NCBI GenBank assembly: GCA_041396705.1
Contig: JAWKYB010000003.1
Coordinates: 434,001 to 498,000 of the forward strand
DNA: 64,000 nucleotides
Reading direction: 5' to 3'
Origin: Alphaproteobacteria bacterium
GTDB taxonomy: Bacteria; Pseudomonadota; Alphaproteobacteria; CALKHQ01
Shown here piece by piece: positions 25,867 through 34,443 of this stretch. How positions within the stretch are numbered: the first letter of the stretch is position 1; the number at the start of each line of letters is the position of its first letter. The translations under genes and the position numbers were made by a program. The notes beneath the pieces are model-generated. The model had not been told where the DNA came from and searched no databases. It saw nothing but the letters and a program-made list of their open reading frames with translations.

Positions 25867-28122
25867 TCAGGCCGCGCTGCGTGCGCCCGCGGCGGCGGGC
25901 CTGGCCAGGGGCAGTTCCAGGGTGACCGTGGTGCCGCGGCCCGGCTCGGATTCGAGCGCCAGCTTGCCGCCGTGGTGGTCCATGCAGGTGCGCACCACGT
26001 TCAGCCCGATGCCCATGCCGCCGTGCTTGCGCGACAGCGCGCCCTCGACCTGGCCGAACGGGCGCAGGATGCGCGCGATCTCGTCGCGGCTGAGCCCGGG
26101 CCCGTGGTCGACGACGAGAATCTGCACCATGTCCGCCGTCCGCGCCGCGGCGACCGCGACCTGGCCGCCTTCGGGCGTGAACTGCACGGCGTTGCGGATG
26201 ACATGCATCAGGGCGGTGACCACCGCTTCGCGGTCGACGGCGACGACCGTGTCGTCGTCGCCGCGGCTGACCCCCAGCGCGACGCGGCGCGCGGCGGCCA
26301 GGGTGGAAACCTTGCGGCAGGCCTCGTCGATCAGCCCGGGCACCGGGGCATCCTCCCAGCCTTCGCCGAAGGCGCGGCCGCCGCTCTCGGCATAGGACAG
26401 GATGTCGCTGACGATCTGCAGCAGGCTCTCTGCGGCGGTGGAGATGTTGCCCAGATAGTCGCGCTGCTGGTCGGTGACCGCGCCGCCGACGCCTTCGCCC
26501 AGCAGCGAGGTGAAGCCGATGATGTGGTTCAGCGGCGTGCGCAACTCGTGGCTCGCGGTGGCCAGGAAGTCCGACTTCGAGCGCTCGGCCTCGACCTGCG
26601 CCTCCAGCGCCAGCCGGCGCATCGCCTCCAGCCGGCGCTGCTCGCTGACGTCGCGGAACACGAAGATGTAGTACTGGGTCTCCAGCAGCGGATCGGCCGC
26701 GCCGTCCTCGGCGCCGATGCCGGCCAGCGCCAGCTCCAGTTCCAGCGCCGAGCCGTCGGCGTGCACGCCGACCACGTCGACCGGGTATTGCAGGCCGGGC
26801 ACGGTGCCGCCGTCGTGCATCATGGCGCGCAGCAGCGGCGCGATCCGGTCGTAGGGATCGATCAGTGCGGTGGCGGACATGCCGACCAGCGAGTCCGCGC
26901 TGCGGCCGAAGATCGTCTCGCAGGCCGGGTTTGCGATCAGCACGGCGCCGCGCCGGTCGGTGATCGCCACCGCGTCGATGGTGGTGTCGACCACGCTGCG
27001 CAGCAGCGCCTGGCGCCGCTCGGCCTCGCGGTTTTGCTGGGCGATGCGCTGCGACTGCGCGCGCAGCACGCGGGCGATCTGGATGCCGTGCGCGACGGCC
27101 AGGCACAGGGCAACCGGCGCCAGATCCAGCTTCAGCGCGGCCATTGCATAGGCCGCCTCGCCGATCGCGAACAGTCCGGCCAGCTGCAGCGCCGCCGGGA
27201 TCAGCGTCGCCTGCAGGCTCTGGCTGCGGCCGATGGCCGGTGCGGCCGCCGCGGCCAGGCACAGCAGGAACACGAACCACGCGTCTTCCAGCGGATGGAT
27301 CGCGCGCTGCTGGCGCAGGCTTTCATAGGCGGTGGCGATAACCAGCGGGCCGGGCAGGTTGCCCCAGCGCGGCACCGCCAGCACGTCGCCCAGCTCGACC
27401 GCGGTGGCGCCGACCAGCACCGCGCGGCCCGCGATCAGGCTGCGGTCGAAATTGCCGATCAGGACGTCGGCATAGGACAGGCGCGGCAGCGTGCGCGGAT
27501 CGATACCGAAATCGATCAGGAAGGATTCGGCCGGGGCATCCGCCGGCGCCGTCCGGCCCAGCAGGGCGGCGGCCATGCCCGGCACCGCGACGCCGTCGAT
27601 GCGGTCGGTGGCGTTCATCCGCCGGGCGATGCCGTCATAGTCCGGCCGCACGTTGATCGATGCCAGCGGCACGTCGCGGAACAGGCTCTGCAGCGGCCGG
27701 TCGGTGATGTAGTCGAGGGTGCCGTCGCCGCGGCGGACCTGCTGGCGGAAGACCGGCAGCAGCAGCCGCTCGCCGGCCGCCCGCGCGGAATCGGCCAGCC
27801 GGCGATCCTGTGCGGTGTCCGACGCGCTGGAGAAGCTGACGTCGAAGCCGACGCGGGCGGCGCCGGCGTCGATCAGCCGGTCGAGCACCATGGCGTGGTG
27901 CCCGCGCGGCCAGGGCCACTGGCCCAGGCGGTGCAGGCTGTCGGCGTCGATCTCGACGACGACCAGGCCGCCGGACGCGGCCAGGTCCAGGGTGCGCATG
28001 CGCAGGTCCTGGATGGCGTTGTCGACCAGTCGGAAGCCGCCGAGCAGATAGCCTGCGGTGGCGACGGCGGCGATGGCGCCGGCCACCAGCGGGCAGCACA
28101 GCAGGCGGCTCAGGCGCGGCAT
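25867..28122 (-). CDS. CHASE2-PAS hybrid-type sensor histidine kinase
   Basis: Inner-membrane kinase of 751 residues. An N-terminal helix (about 8-28) leads into a periplasmic CHASE2 domain (about 30-310) with VVVEIDADSLHRLGQWPWPR and AVLVGATAVELGDVLAVP. Three to four membrane helices follow, then a PAS domain VVDTTIDAVAITDRRGA, HisKA with SHELRTPLNHIIGF, and HATPase with RNAVQFTPEGG, DHGPGLSRDEIA and HGGMGIGLNVV. No receiver domain is visible. It is divergent from the FecR-domain gene; FecR plus CHASE2 pairing is common in proteobacteria. The start at 28122 has GGAG upstream. The ligand is unknown. Confidence 0.91.
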   Translation of the reverse strand: MPRLSRLLCCPLVAGAIAAVATAGYLLGGFRLVDNAIQDLRMRTLDLAASGGLVVVEIDADSLHRLGQWPWPRGHHAMVLDRLIDAGAARVGFDVSFSSASDTAQDRRLADSARAAGERLLLPVFRQQVRRGDGTLDYITDRPLQSLFRDVPLASINVRPDYDGIARRMNATDRIDGVAVPGMAAALLGRTAPADAPAESFLIDFGIDPRTLPRLSYADVLIGNFDRSLIAGRAVLVGATAVELGDVLAVPRWGNLPGPLVIATAYESLRQQRAIHPLEDAWFVFLLCLAAAAAPAIGRSQSLQATLIPAALQLAGLFAIGEAAYAMAALKLDLAPVALCLAVAHGIQIARVLRAQSQRIAQQNREAERRQALLRSVVDTTIDAVAITDRRGAVLIANPACETIFGRSADSLVGMSATALIDPYDRIAPLLRAMMHDGGTVPGLQYPVDVVGVHADGSALELELALAGIGAEDGAADPLLETQYYIFVFRDVSEQRRLEAMRRLALEAQVEAERSKSDFLATASHELRTPLNHIIGFTSLLGEGVGGAVTDQQRDYLGNISTAAESLLQIVSDILSYAESGGRAFGEGWEDAPVPGLIDEACRKVSTLAAARRVALGVSRGDDDTVVAVDREAVVTALMHVIRNAVQFTPEGGQVAVAAARTADMVQILVVDHGPGLSRDEIARILRPFGQVEGALSRKHGGMGIGLNVVRTCMDHHGGKLALESEPGRGTTVTLELPLARPAAAGARSAA

Positions 28123-28326
28123 CGCCCGGCTCCCGGTGCGGCTGTGCGGTCGGTGCGCGGTCGGGTCTGCATCGGTGCAGCTTGCCACGGCCGGGTTTCG
28201 GCTTCGTTGCGCCGGCGAGAAATTGGCTAAAATTCGAAACGAAAGCGCTAGGTCGCGAGGCGGCGTTAACAAATCTGTATCGAAAGTTCATCACCGTGAA
28301 CTCAGGACAAGTTCGGGGGTTTTACC

Positions 28327-29358
28327 ATGACGGTACGTAGTAATAACGGATATCGCGGCGCGCTGTTCTGCGGCGCTGCCATGTTGGCTCTGGTCCCGGT
28401 TGCCGCTCAGGCCGCGCCGGACCGGGTCGAGCAGGATGACTATTGGCGCGTCGTCGAGGTCACCGGCGAGGCGACGATGCTGCAGGGCGCCAACCCCTGG
28501 AATGCGCCGGCACCGCTGCAGGTCGGCGATGTCGTCGGGCCCTACCAGTCGATCGCCACGCAGGGCGGCGCCAGCGCCATCCTCAGCCGCGGCCAGGACG
28601 TGATCGTGGTCTACGAGAACACCACGATCGAGCTGCCGCCGCCGGCGCCCGACCAGGCCGAGACCCAGATCGTCCAGGCCGAGGGCGAGGCGTTCTATTC
28701 CGTCGAACCGCGCCCGGACCCGCACTTCGCGGTCGAGACGCCGTACCTGATCGCGGGCGTCAAGGGCACCGAGTTCGCGCTGACCGGCGGCGGCACCAGG
28801 CTGGAGGTGGCGCGCGGTCTGGTCGACGCCGAGGATCTCGGCACCGGCCAGCATGCCGACGTGCCCGCCGGTACCGGCGTCGGCGCCGGGGCGGCCGGCG
28901 CGCAGATGCGGGTCGCCGCGCTCGACACCGCGGCGATGGAGCGGTGGAATGCGGTCAGCCAGGATGTGGCCGAGGCTAGCGAATCCTGGGCCGAGACCGT
29001 GGCCGATGCGGCCGCGGACGAGGCCCACGATGCGACCGAGGCATCGGGCAACGGCAATTCCGGCGGCAACGGCAACGGCAATTCCGGCGGCAACGGCAAC
29101 GGCAATTCCGGTGGCAACGGCAACGGCATTCCGGTGGCAACGGCAACGGCAATTCCGGCGGCAACGGCAACGGCAATTCCGGCGGCAACGGCAACGGCAA
29201 TTCCGGCGGCAACGGCAACGGCAACGGCGGAACGGCAACGGCAATTCCGGCGGCAACGGCAACGGCAATTCCGGCGGCAACGGCAACGGCAACGGCAACG
29301 GAAACGGAAACGGCAACAACTGATCGCCGCAGCCGCATCGCCGGTTCTCCGGTCCTGA
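28327..29358 (+). CDS. FecR-domain periplasmic protein with long degenerate repeat tail
   Basis: A 343-residue exported protein. The signal peptide is about residues 1-33. The FecR/PerR-type domain has RVVEVTGEATMLQG, IATQGGASAILSRGQDVIVV and FAVETPYLIAGVKGTEFAL, the last two being hallmarks. After about residue 240 a repeat tail begins GNGNSGG. Two single-base deletions change the frame twice, so the tail reads Gly/Asn/Ser, then Ile/Pro/Ala/Thr, then Arg/Gln. The divergent neighbour is the CHASE2 kinase, a probable partner. A GTTCA/TGAAC inverted repeat lies at 28286-28301 in the shared promoter region. Confidence 0.85.
   Translation: MTVRSNNGYRGALFCGAAMLALVPVAAQAAPDRVEQDDYWRVVEVTGEATMLQGANPWNAPAPLQVGDVVGPYQSIATQGGASAILSRGQDVIVVYENTTIELPPPAPDQAETQIVQAEGEAFYSVEPRPDPHFAVETPYLIAGVKGTEFALTGGGTRLEVARGLVDAEDLGTGQHADVPAGTGVGAGAAGAQMRVAALDTAAMERWNAVSQDVAEASESWAETVADAAADEAHDATEASGNGNSGGNGNGNSGGNGNGNSGGNGNGIPVATATAIPAATATAIPAATATAIPAATATATAERQRQFRRQRQRQFRRQRQRQRQRKRKRQQLIAAAASPVLRS
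29047..29323 (+). repeat. 24-bp minisatellite encoding the FecR tail, open in three frames
   Basis: About ten tandem copies of GGCGGCAACGGCAACGGC plus AATTCC. One A is missing near 29128 (GGCATTCC) and one C near 29230 (GGCGGAACGG). All three frames of the unit are free of stops, giving Gly-Asn-Ser, Ala-Thr-Ile-Pro or Arg-Gln-Phe chemistry. Before any deletion the frame would end NGNN at 29323. Confidence 0.85.
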
Positions 29359-29363
29359 AAGCG

Positions 29364-29390
29364 AAACGCCGCCCAACCGGGCGGCGTTTT
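29364..29390 (+). terminator. Terminator after the FecR-domain gene
   Basis: AAACGCCGCCC (29364-29374), loop AACC, GGGCGGCGTTT (29379-29389), and further T. The symmetric A/T ends could also stop the convergent lipoprotein transcript. Confidence 0.8.
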
Positions 29391-29394
29391 CGCG

Positions 29395-29775
29395 TCAGCT
29401 GTTGCCGGCCTCGCGCGGTCGCCAGCGCTCGGTTTCCGCGTCGCGGCAATAGCGCTCGGTTACGCCGGTCGCGGCAAGGTCCGTCTGGGTGGTCAGGTCG
29501 CGGCAATAGGATCCGTCGGCGTCGCGCGCGGTGGTGCCGACCGTGACCCGGGCGGGCATGCCCGTCTCAGGGTCCGTCCAGTCCAGGGTCTCGCCGTCCG
29601 GCAGATACTCCAATGCGCGCTGGACCGAGACCGCCAGCGTATCCTGCGAGCTCGGCGCGCTGGAGAACAACCCATCCCAAAGGGCGCAGCCGGAAATCAT
29701 GCAGACGGCGGCCATCGTCGGCACGATGGGCGTCAACCGGGCCCGCACCAGTGGCTCAACCAGAATGGAATACAT
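29395..29775 (-). CDS. Small lipoprotein-like surface protein
   Basis: A 126-residue protein from the ATG at 29775 with a GGGGGA site upstream. The signal ends in CMISGCALWDG, a passable lipobox (ISGC). The mature part has ALEYLPDGETLDWTDPETG, VTVGTTARDADGSYCRDL and ERYCRDAETERWRP, like the C-terminal half of 17-kDa surface-antigen (RT0821/Lpp0805) proteins. TTAA-N7-TTGA at 29821-29835 upstream is one mismatch from a CtrA box. An upstream ATG at 29808 is less likely. The outer-membrane role is inferred. Confidence 0.7.
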   Translation of the reverse strand: MYSILVEPLVRARLTPIVPTMAAVCMISGCALWDGLFSSAPSSQDTLAVSVQRALEYLPDGETLDWTDPETGMPARVTVGTTARDADGSYCRDLTTQTDLAATGVTERYCRDAETERWRPREAGNS

Positions 29776-29865
29776 GGGGTCCCCCTCGCCGTTGCGTGAG
29801 GACGGCATATCGGAGATTGGTTAACGACAAATTGAGGCACGGCGCCGCGGCGCCGTCCGGCTTAA

Positions 29866-30240
29866 CTACGGTTCGCGCGACAGGCCGCGCGCGGCGAGGG
29901 CGGCGAGATAGGCGTCCCACACCGCCTGCTGGCGCCGGCCCAGCTCGTGGAGGTAGCGCCAGGAGTACAGCCCGGTGTCGTGGCCGTCGTCGAACAGGAT
30001 GCGGACCGCGTAGTTGCCCACCGGCTCCAGCGCGCGAATGGCGACGTCGCGCTTGCCGGCGACGATCGTCTTGCGGTCGCCGCCGTGGCCCTGCACCTCC
30101 GCCGACGGGCTCTCGACCCGCAGCAGTTCCGCCGGAAGCCGCGCCTGGCTGCCGTCGTCGAAGGCGACCGTCAGCCAGCGCCGGGTCGGGTCGAGGGCGA
30201 TTTCCTGCGGCCAGGGCGCGTCCTCGCCGCTCTCGCTCAC
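29866..30240 (-). CDS. DUF971 family protein (gamma-butyrobetaine hydroxylase-like N-terminal fold)
   Basis: A 124-residue protein: EIALDPTRRWLTVAFDDGSQ, LPAELLRVESPSAEVQGHGG and VGNYAVRILFDDGHDTGLYSWRYLHEL. The last is the DUF971 signature Gly-Tyr-Ser-Trp. The domain is shared with the N-terminus of gamma-butyrobetaine hydroxylases and may bind a metal-cluster or Fe. The start overlaps the Trm112-like stop by four bases. It closes an operon with LonN and YbbN genes, a common alphaproteobacterial run. Confidence 0.9.
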   Translation of the reverse strand: MSESGEDAPWPQEIALDPTRRWLTVAFDDGSQARLPAELLRVESPSAEVQGHGGDRKTIVAGKRDVAIRALEPVGNYAVRILFDDGHDTGLYSWRYLHELGRRQQAVWDAYLAALAARGLSREP

Positions 30241-30452
30241 CGGCGGCCCTCGTCGGCGTCGGTCAGCGGCCGCGCCTCGTCGGGCAGCATGATCGGGATG
30301 CCGTCGCGGATCGGATAGGCCAGCCCGGCCGCCTTGCTGACCAGCTCGTTGCGGGCGCGGTCGTAGACCAGCGGCTGCTTGGTCAGCGGGCAGACCAGGA
30401 TCTCCAGCAGCTTGGGATCGAGGCCGGAGGGAGCGGAGCTGGCGTCGGACAT
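30237..30452 (-). CDS. Trm112 family zinc-ribbon protein
   Basis: A 71-residue protein with LLEILVCPLTKQPLVYDRA, then AAGLAYPIRDGIPIMLPDEAR. The YPIRDGIPIML stretch is the Trm112/UPF0434 signature. Bacterial Trm112-like proteins can activate methyltransferases by binding them, but only one zinc-ligand Cys of the usual set is clearly present here. The start is the ATG at 30452. It lies between the Lon-N-domain gene and the DUF971 gene on one transcript. Confidence 0.92.
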   Translation of the reverse strand: MSDASSAPSGLDPKLLEILVCPLTKQPLVYDRARNELVSKAAGLAYPIRDGIPIMLPDEARPLTDADEGRR

Positions 30453-30478
30453 GGGCGTGGGCCTGTTGCTGCGGTGGG

Positions 30479-31141
30479 TCAGTGCGCCGGCTTATCGCCC
30501 TCGTCGGGCGCGTGCAAGGCCATGTCGATCAGCGCGTTCATGGTCTGGGCGCGGTCGTCGATGGTCTGCGCCTCGACCAGCGCCTGCTTCTCGTTCACCG
30601 GAAACGGGCAGACCACGGCCAGCGTGTTGACCAGCAGCGGCAGCGCGGTGCGGTCGATGGTGTCCCAGTCCGCCTTCAGCCCGTGCAGGTCGAAATAGCG
30701 CCGCAGCCGCGCCAGCAGCGAATCGCGCTCGACCGAGCATGGCCCCGGCGGCTCCAGGTCGGCGAGGAAGGGCGTCCAGTCGGCCACGACCCGGCGATAG
30801 CCGCGCACGGTGGCCAGCTCCTCGGCGATCCGGAACCGGGCGACGCCGAACAGGGTGATCAGCAGGCGGCCGTCGTCGGTCTCCTGGAAGCTGACGATGC
30901 GTCCGGCGGTGCCGACGTCATACAGCGCCGGCGCGCCGTCCGCGCCGGTCTCCGCCTTCGGCTGCACCATGCCGATCAGCCGGTCGGTGCGCAGCGCGTC
31001 CAGCGTCATGGCCAGATAGCGCGGCTCGAACACGTTCAGCGGCAGGTGCGTGTCGGGCAGCACCAGCGCGCCGGGCAGCGGAAACACCGGCAGGGTGGCC
31101 GGCAGGGCTTCGGCGGTGGGATGGAATCGGTTGCGGCTCAT
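30479..31141 (-). CDS. Lon substrate-binding (LON-N) domain protein
   Basis: A 220-residue stand-alone LON N-terminal domain with no ATPase or protease part. It shows PVFPLPGALVLPDTHLPLNVFEPRYLAM, AGRIVSFQETDDGRLLITLFGVARF and LLVNTLAVVCPFPVNEKQALVE, the three blocks of the family. Such proteins are thought to bind unfolded clients or act in quality control, which fits the YbbN co-chaperone gene just upstream. The start follows CTGGAG. Confidence 0.91.
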   Translation of the reverse strand: MSRNRFHPTAEALPATLPVFPLPGALVLPDTHLPLNVFEPRYLAMTLDALRTDRLIGMVQPKAETGADGAPALYDVGTAGRIVSFQETDDGRLLITLFGVARFRIAEELATVRGYRRVVADWTPFLADLEPPGPCSVERDSLLARLRRYFDLHGLKADWDTIDRTALPLLVNTLAVVCPFPVNEKQALVEAQTIDDRAQTMNALIDMALHAPDEGDKPAH

Positions 31142-31169
31142 GGCTCCAGCCGGGCATGAGCCAGCCGGC

Positions 31170-32102
31170 TCACGCGAACATCATGGACGATAGGCGCCGC
31201 CGGCCGCTGATCGTGGCCGGATGGGTATGACCTAGAGCTTCGAAGAACTTCAGCAACTGCACCCGCGCGGCGTCGTCGTTCCAGGCACGGTCGCGGCGGT
31301 AGAGCTCGAGCAGATGGTCGATCGCCGGCTCGGTCTGGCCGAGGGCGAACAGCGCGTTGGCCAGGGCCAGCCGTTCTTCATGCGCATTGGCGTTGGCGTC
31401 GACGGCGGCCTGCAGGCGCGGCATCTCGGCCACCGCGTCGGCGTTCTGCTCGGCCAGTTCCAGCGCGGTGCGCGCCGACTGCAGCTCCTTCGCCTCGCGC
31501 ATCTCGACCGGGAAGGCGTCGAACTGCTGGCGCGCGCCGGCGACGTCGCCCAGTCCGAGCACGGCGCGGATCAGGCCGTCGGCCGCCGGCAGCCGGCTGT
31601 TGTCCGCGTTCAGCACCTGGCTGTATATCGCCGCGGCGGTGCGGGCGTCGCCGCCGTCCAGCGCGGTCTTGGCCTGCTCCATCGCGCGCTCGATCGCCTC
31701 CGCCTGGGCCGCGGCGGCGCCGCCGCCCATCTGCACCAGCTTGTCGATGAACTGCTTGATCTGGCTCGCCGGCAGCGCGCCGACGAAGCCGTCGACCGGC
31801 CGGCCGTCCTTGAACGCGAACACCGCCGGAATCGACTGGATGCGCATCTGCTGCGCGATCTGCGGGTGCTCGTCGATGTTCAGCTTGACCATCCGCACCG
31901 CGCCGCGCGCGGCCTTCACCGCCGCTTCCAGCTGCGGGCCCAGCGTCTTGCACGGCCCGCACCACGGCGCCCAGAAGTCGACCACCACCGGCGTGTCCAT
32001 CGACGCGTCGATGACGTCGGTCATGAACTGCTCGGTGGTCGTGTCCTTGATCAGGTTCGCATCGCCCCGTCCGCCGGGGCCACCCGCGATCAGCGGTTCC
32101 AT
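31170..32102 (-). CDS. ybbN: Co-chaperone YbbN (thioredoxin-TPR protein)
   Basis: A 310-residue protein. A thioredoxin domain (about 15-125) has VVDFWAPWCGPCKTLGPQLE with a redox CGPC at Cys48/Cys51; E. coli YbbN lacks the functional pair, so this version could be active. The C-terminal half consists of TPR-like helices (ALDGGDARTAAAIYSQVLN and following), ending in KFFEALGHTHPATISGRRRL, a family-typical tail. It starts the operon with LonN, Trm112 and DUF971 genes. Function in proteostasis is from family knowledge. Confidence 0.92.
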   Translation of the reverse strand: MEPLIAGGPGGRGDANLIKDTTTEQFMTDVIDASMDTPVVVDFWAPWCGPCKTLGPQLEAAVKAARGAVRMVKLNIDEHPQIAQQMRIQSIPAVFAFKDGRPVDGFVGALPASQIKQFIDKLVQMGGGAAAAQAEAIERAMEQAKTALDGGDARTAAAIYSQVLNADNSRLPAADGLIRAVLGLGDVAGARQQFDAFPVEMREAKELQSARTALELAEQNADAVAEMPRLQAAVDANANAHEERLALANALFALGQTEPAIDHLLELYRRDRAWNDDAARVQLLKFFEALGHTHPATISGRRRLSSMMFA

Positions 32103-32207
32103 CTGTCGTTCTTTCCCGAAAATCTGGTGCGGCTGCGCCCGTGTGCCGGGGCTGCCTCAGAAATGGAAGCCTCGGCCGGGATTGACAAGCGAATTCGCGC
32201 CGCCGGC

Positions 32208-32780
32208 TCAGTCCGGTGCCGGCAGCGGCACCGGCCGCGGCGGATCGGCCGCCAGGTCGACCGCCAGCGGCTCGAAGCCGCAGGCGCGCACGAAGCGCAC
32301 CAGGTCGCCGGGCGCGATCGCGGTGGTCGCGTCGTTCGACAGCGGGTGATAGTTCAGCGGGTCGTGGTCCAGCATCCCGCGGTCCAGCGCCACCACCAGC
32401 CCGCTGTGCGGGTCGGCGTTGATCAGCCCGAACGGGGTGACCGAGCCGGGCGCCACGCCCAGGGTCGCCATCAGCCGCTCCGCGCTGGCGAACGACAGGT
32501 TGCCGGCGCCCAGCGCGCCGCGCAGCGCCTTCAGGTCCACCGGCCGGTCCTCCAGCGCCACCACCAGGAACTGCCGCCCCTTCTTGTCGCGCAGGAACAG
32601 CGACTTGCAGTGGCCGCCGGGCAGGCTGCCGCGCATAGCCTGGCTCTCGGCGACGGTGAACACCGGCGGGTGGTCGACCGTGCGGGTGGCGATGCCGAGC
32701 GCCTCCAGCCGGTCCCACAGCCGTTGCCGGGCGGCGGCCAGCCGCGGGTCCGGGCCGGAATCCGGCGCTGCTTCGGTCAT
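32208..32780 (-). CDS. YbaK/ProX-type aminoacyl-tRNA editing protein
   Basis: A 190-residue free-standing editing domain that hydrolyses mischarged Ala-tRNA(Pro) or related species. Blocks are TVDHPPVFTVAESQA, GGHCKSLFLRDKKGRQFLVV (Lys of the catalytic site), ASAERLMATLGVAPGSVTPFGL and PLSNDATTAIAPGDLVRFV. This matches ProX/PrdX rather than YbaK in length and the terminal GDLVRF. It is a single gene between ybbN and tRNA-Gly. No SD of note. Confidence 0.88.
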   Translation of the reverse strand: MTEAAPDSGPDPRLAAARQRLWDRLEALGIATRTVDHPPVFTVAESQAMRGSLPGGHCKSLFLRDKKGRQFLVVALEDRPVDLKALRGALGAGNLSFASAERLMATLGVAPGSVTPFGLINADPHSGLVVALDRGMLDHDPLNYHPLSNDATTAIAPGDLVRFVRACGFEPLAVDLAADPPRPVPLPAPD

Positions 32781-32813
32781 CGTCGCCTGCCTTTCCCTGG
32801 CGCATCATATGGC

Positions 32814-32842
32814 TTGCAATGGCGTGTTGCGGGCGGTATACA
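32814..32842 (+). promoter_or_regulatory. Promoter of tRNA-Gly
   Basis: TTGCAA (32814-32819), a 17-base spacer and GTATAC (32837-32842). The -10 could equally be read as TATACA one base on. Confidence 0.55.
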
Positions 32843-32854
32843 CCGCGACCTGTC

Positions 32855-32929
<75 letters not shown>

Positions 32930-32979
32930 GTCTTCCTCGGAAAATTGTCGAAGATCGGGGAACGCCGGGGCGCCCTGCC

Positions 32980-34284
<1,305 letters not shown>

Positions 34285-34334
34285 GCTTCCCCACAGGTCC
34301 TGCCATCAGTGCAAACATTGTGAAGGTGTAATGC

Positions 34335-34349
34335 TTAACGGCGTGTTAA
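34335..34349. promoter_or_regulatory. CtrA-type binding site (TTAA-N7-TTAA)
   Basis: TTAACGGCGTGTTAA, a perfect full site in a GC-rich intergenic region, 50-65 bases upstream of the REC-kinase hybrid. Three one-mismatch relatives are at 1531, 4002 and 29821. Confidence 0.6.
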
Positions 34350-34383
34350 CACCCGCCGGATGCGCGGTGCGGTGCCGGCCGCA

Positions 34384-34416
34384 AGAAAAAGCGGCGGCAC
34401 CGCAGGGTGCCGCCGC
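34384..34416 (-). terminator. Terminator after the SH3/PPC-domain gene
   Basis: Minus-strand stem GCGGCGGCACC / GGTGCCGCCGC (11 bp, loop CTGC), followed by five U residues (34386-34390). Confidence 0.85.
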
Positions 34417-34443
34417 CTGTTCAGGGCCGGATGCCGGGCCCGG

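Noticed and set aside
25852..28230. A 792-codon plus-strand frame opposite the CHASE2 kinase
   Set aside because: Composition is His/Arg/Gln-rich as expected for an antisense frame; the minus strand encodes a complete CHASE2-PAS-HisKA-HATPase protein.
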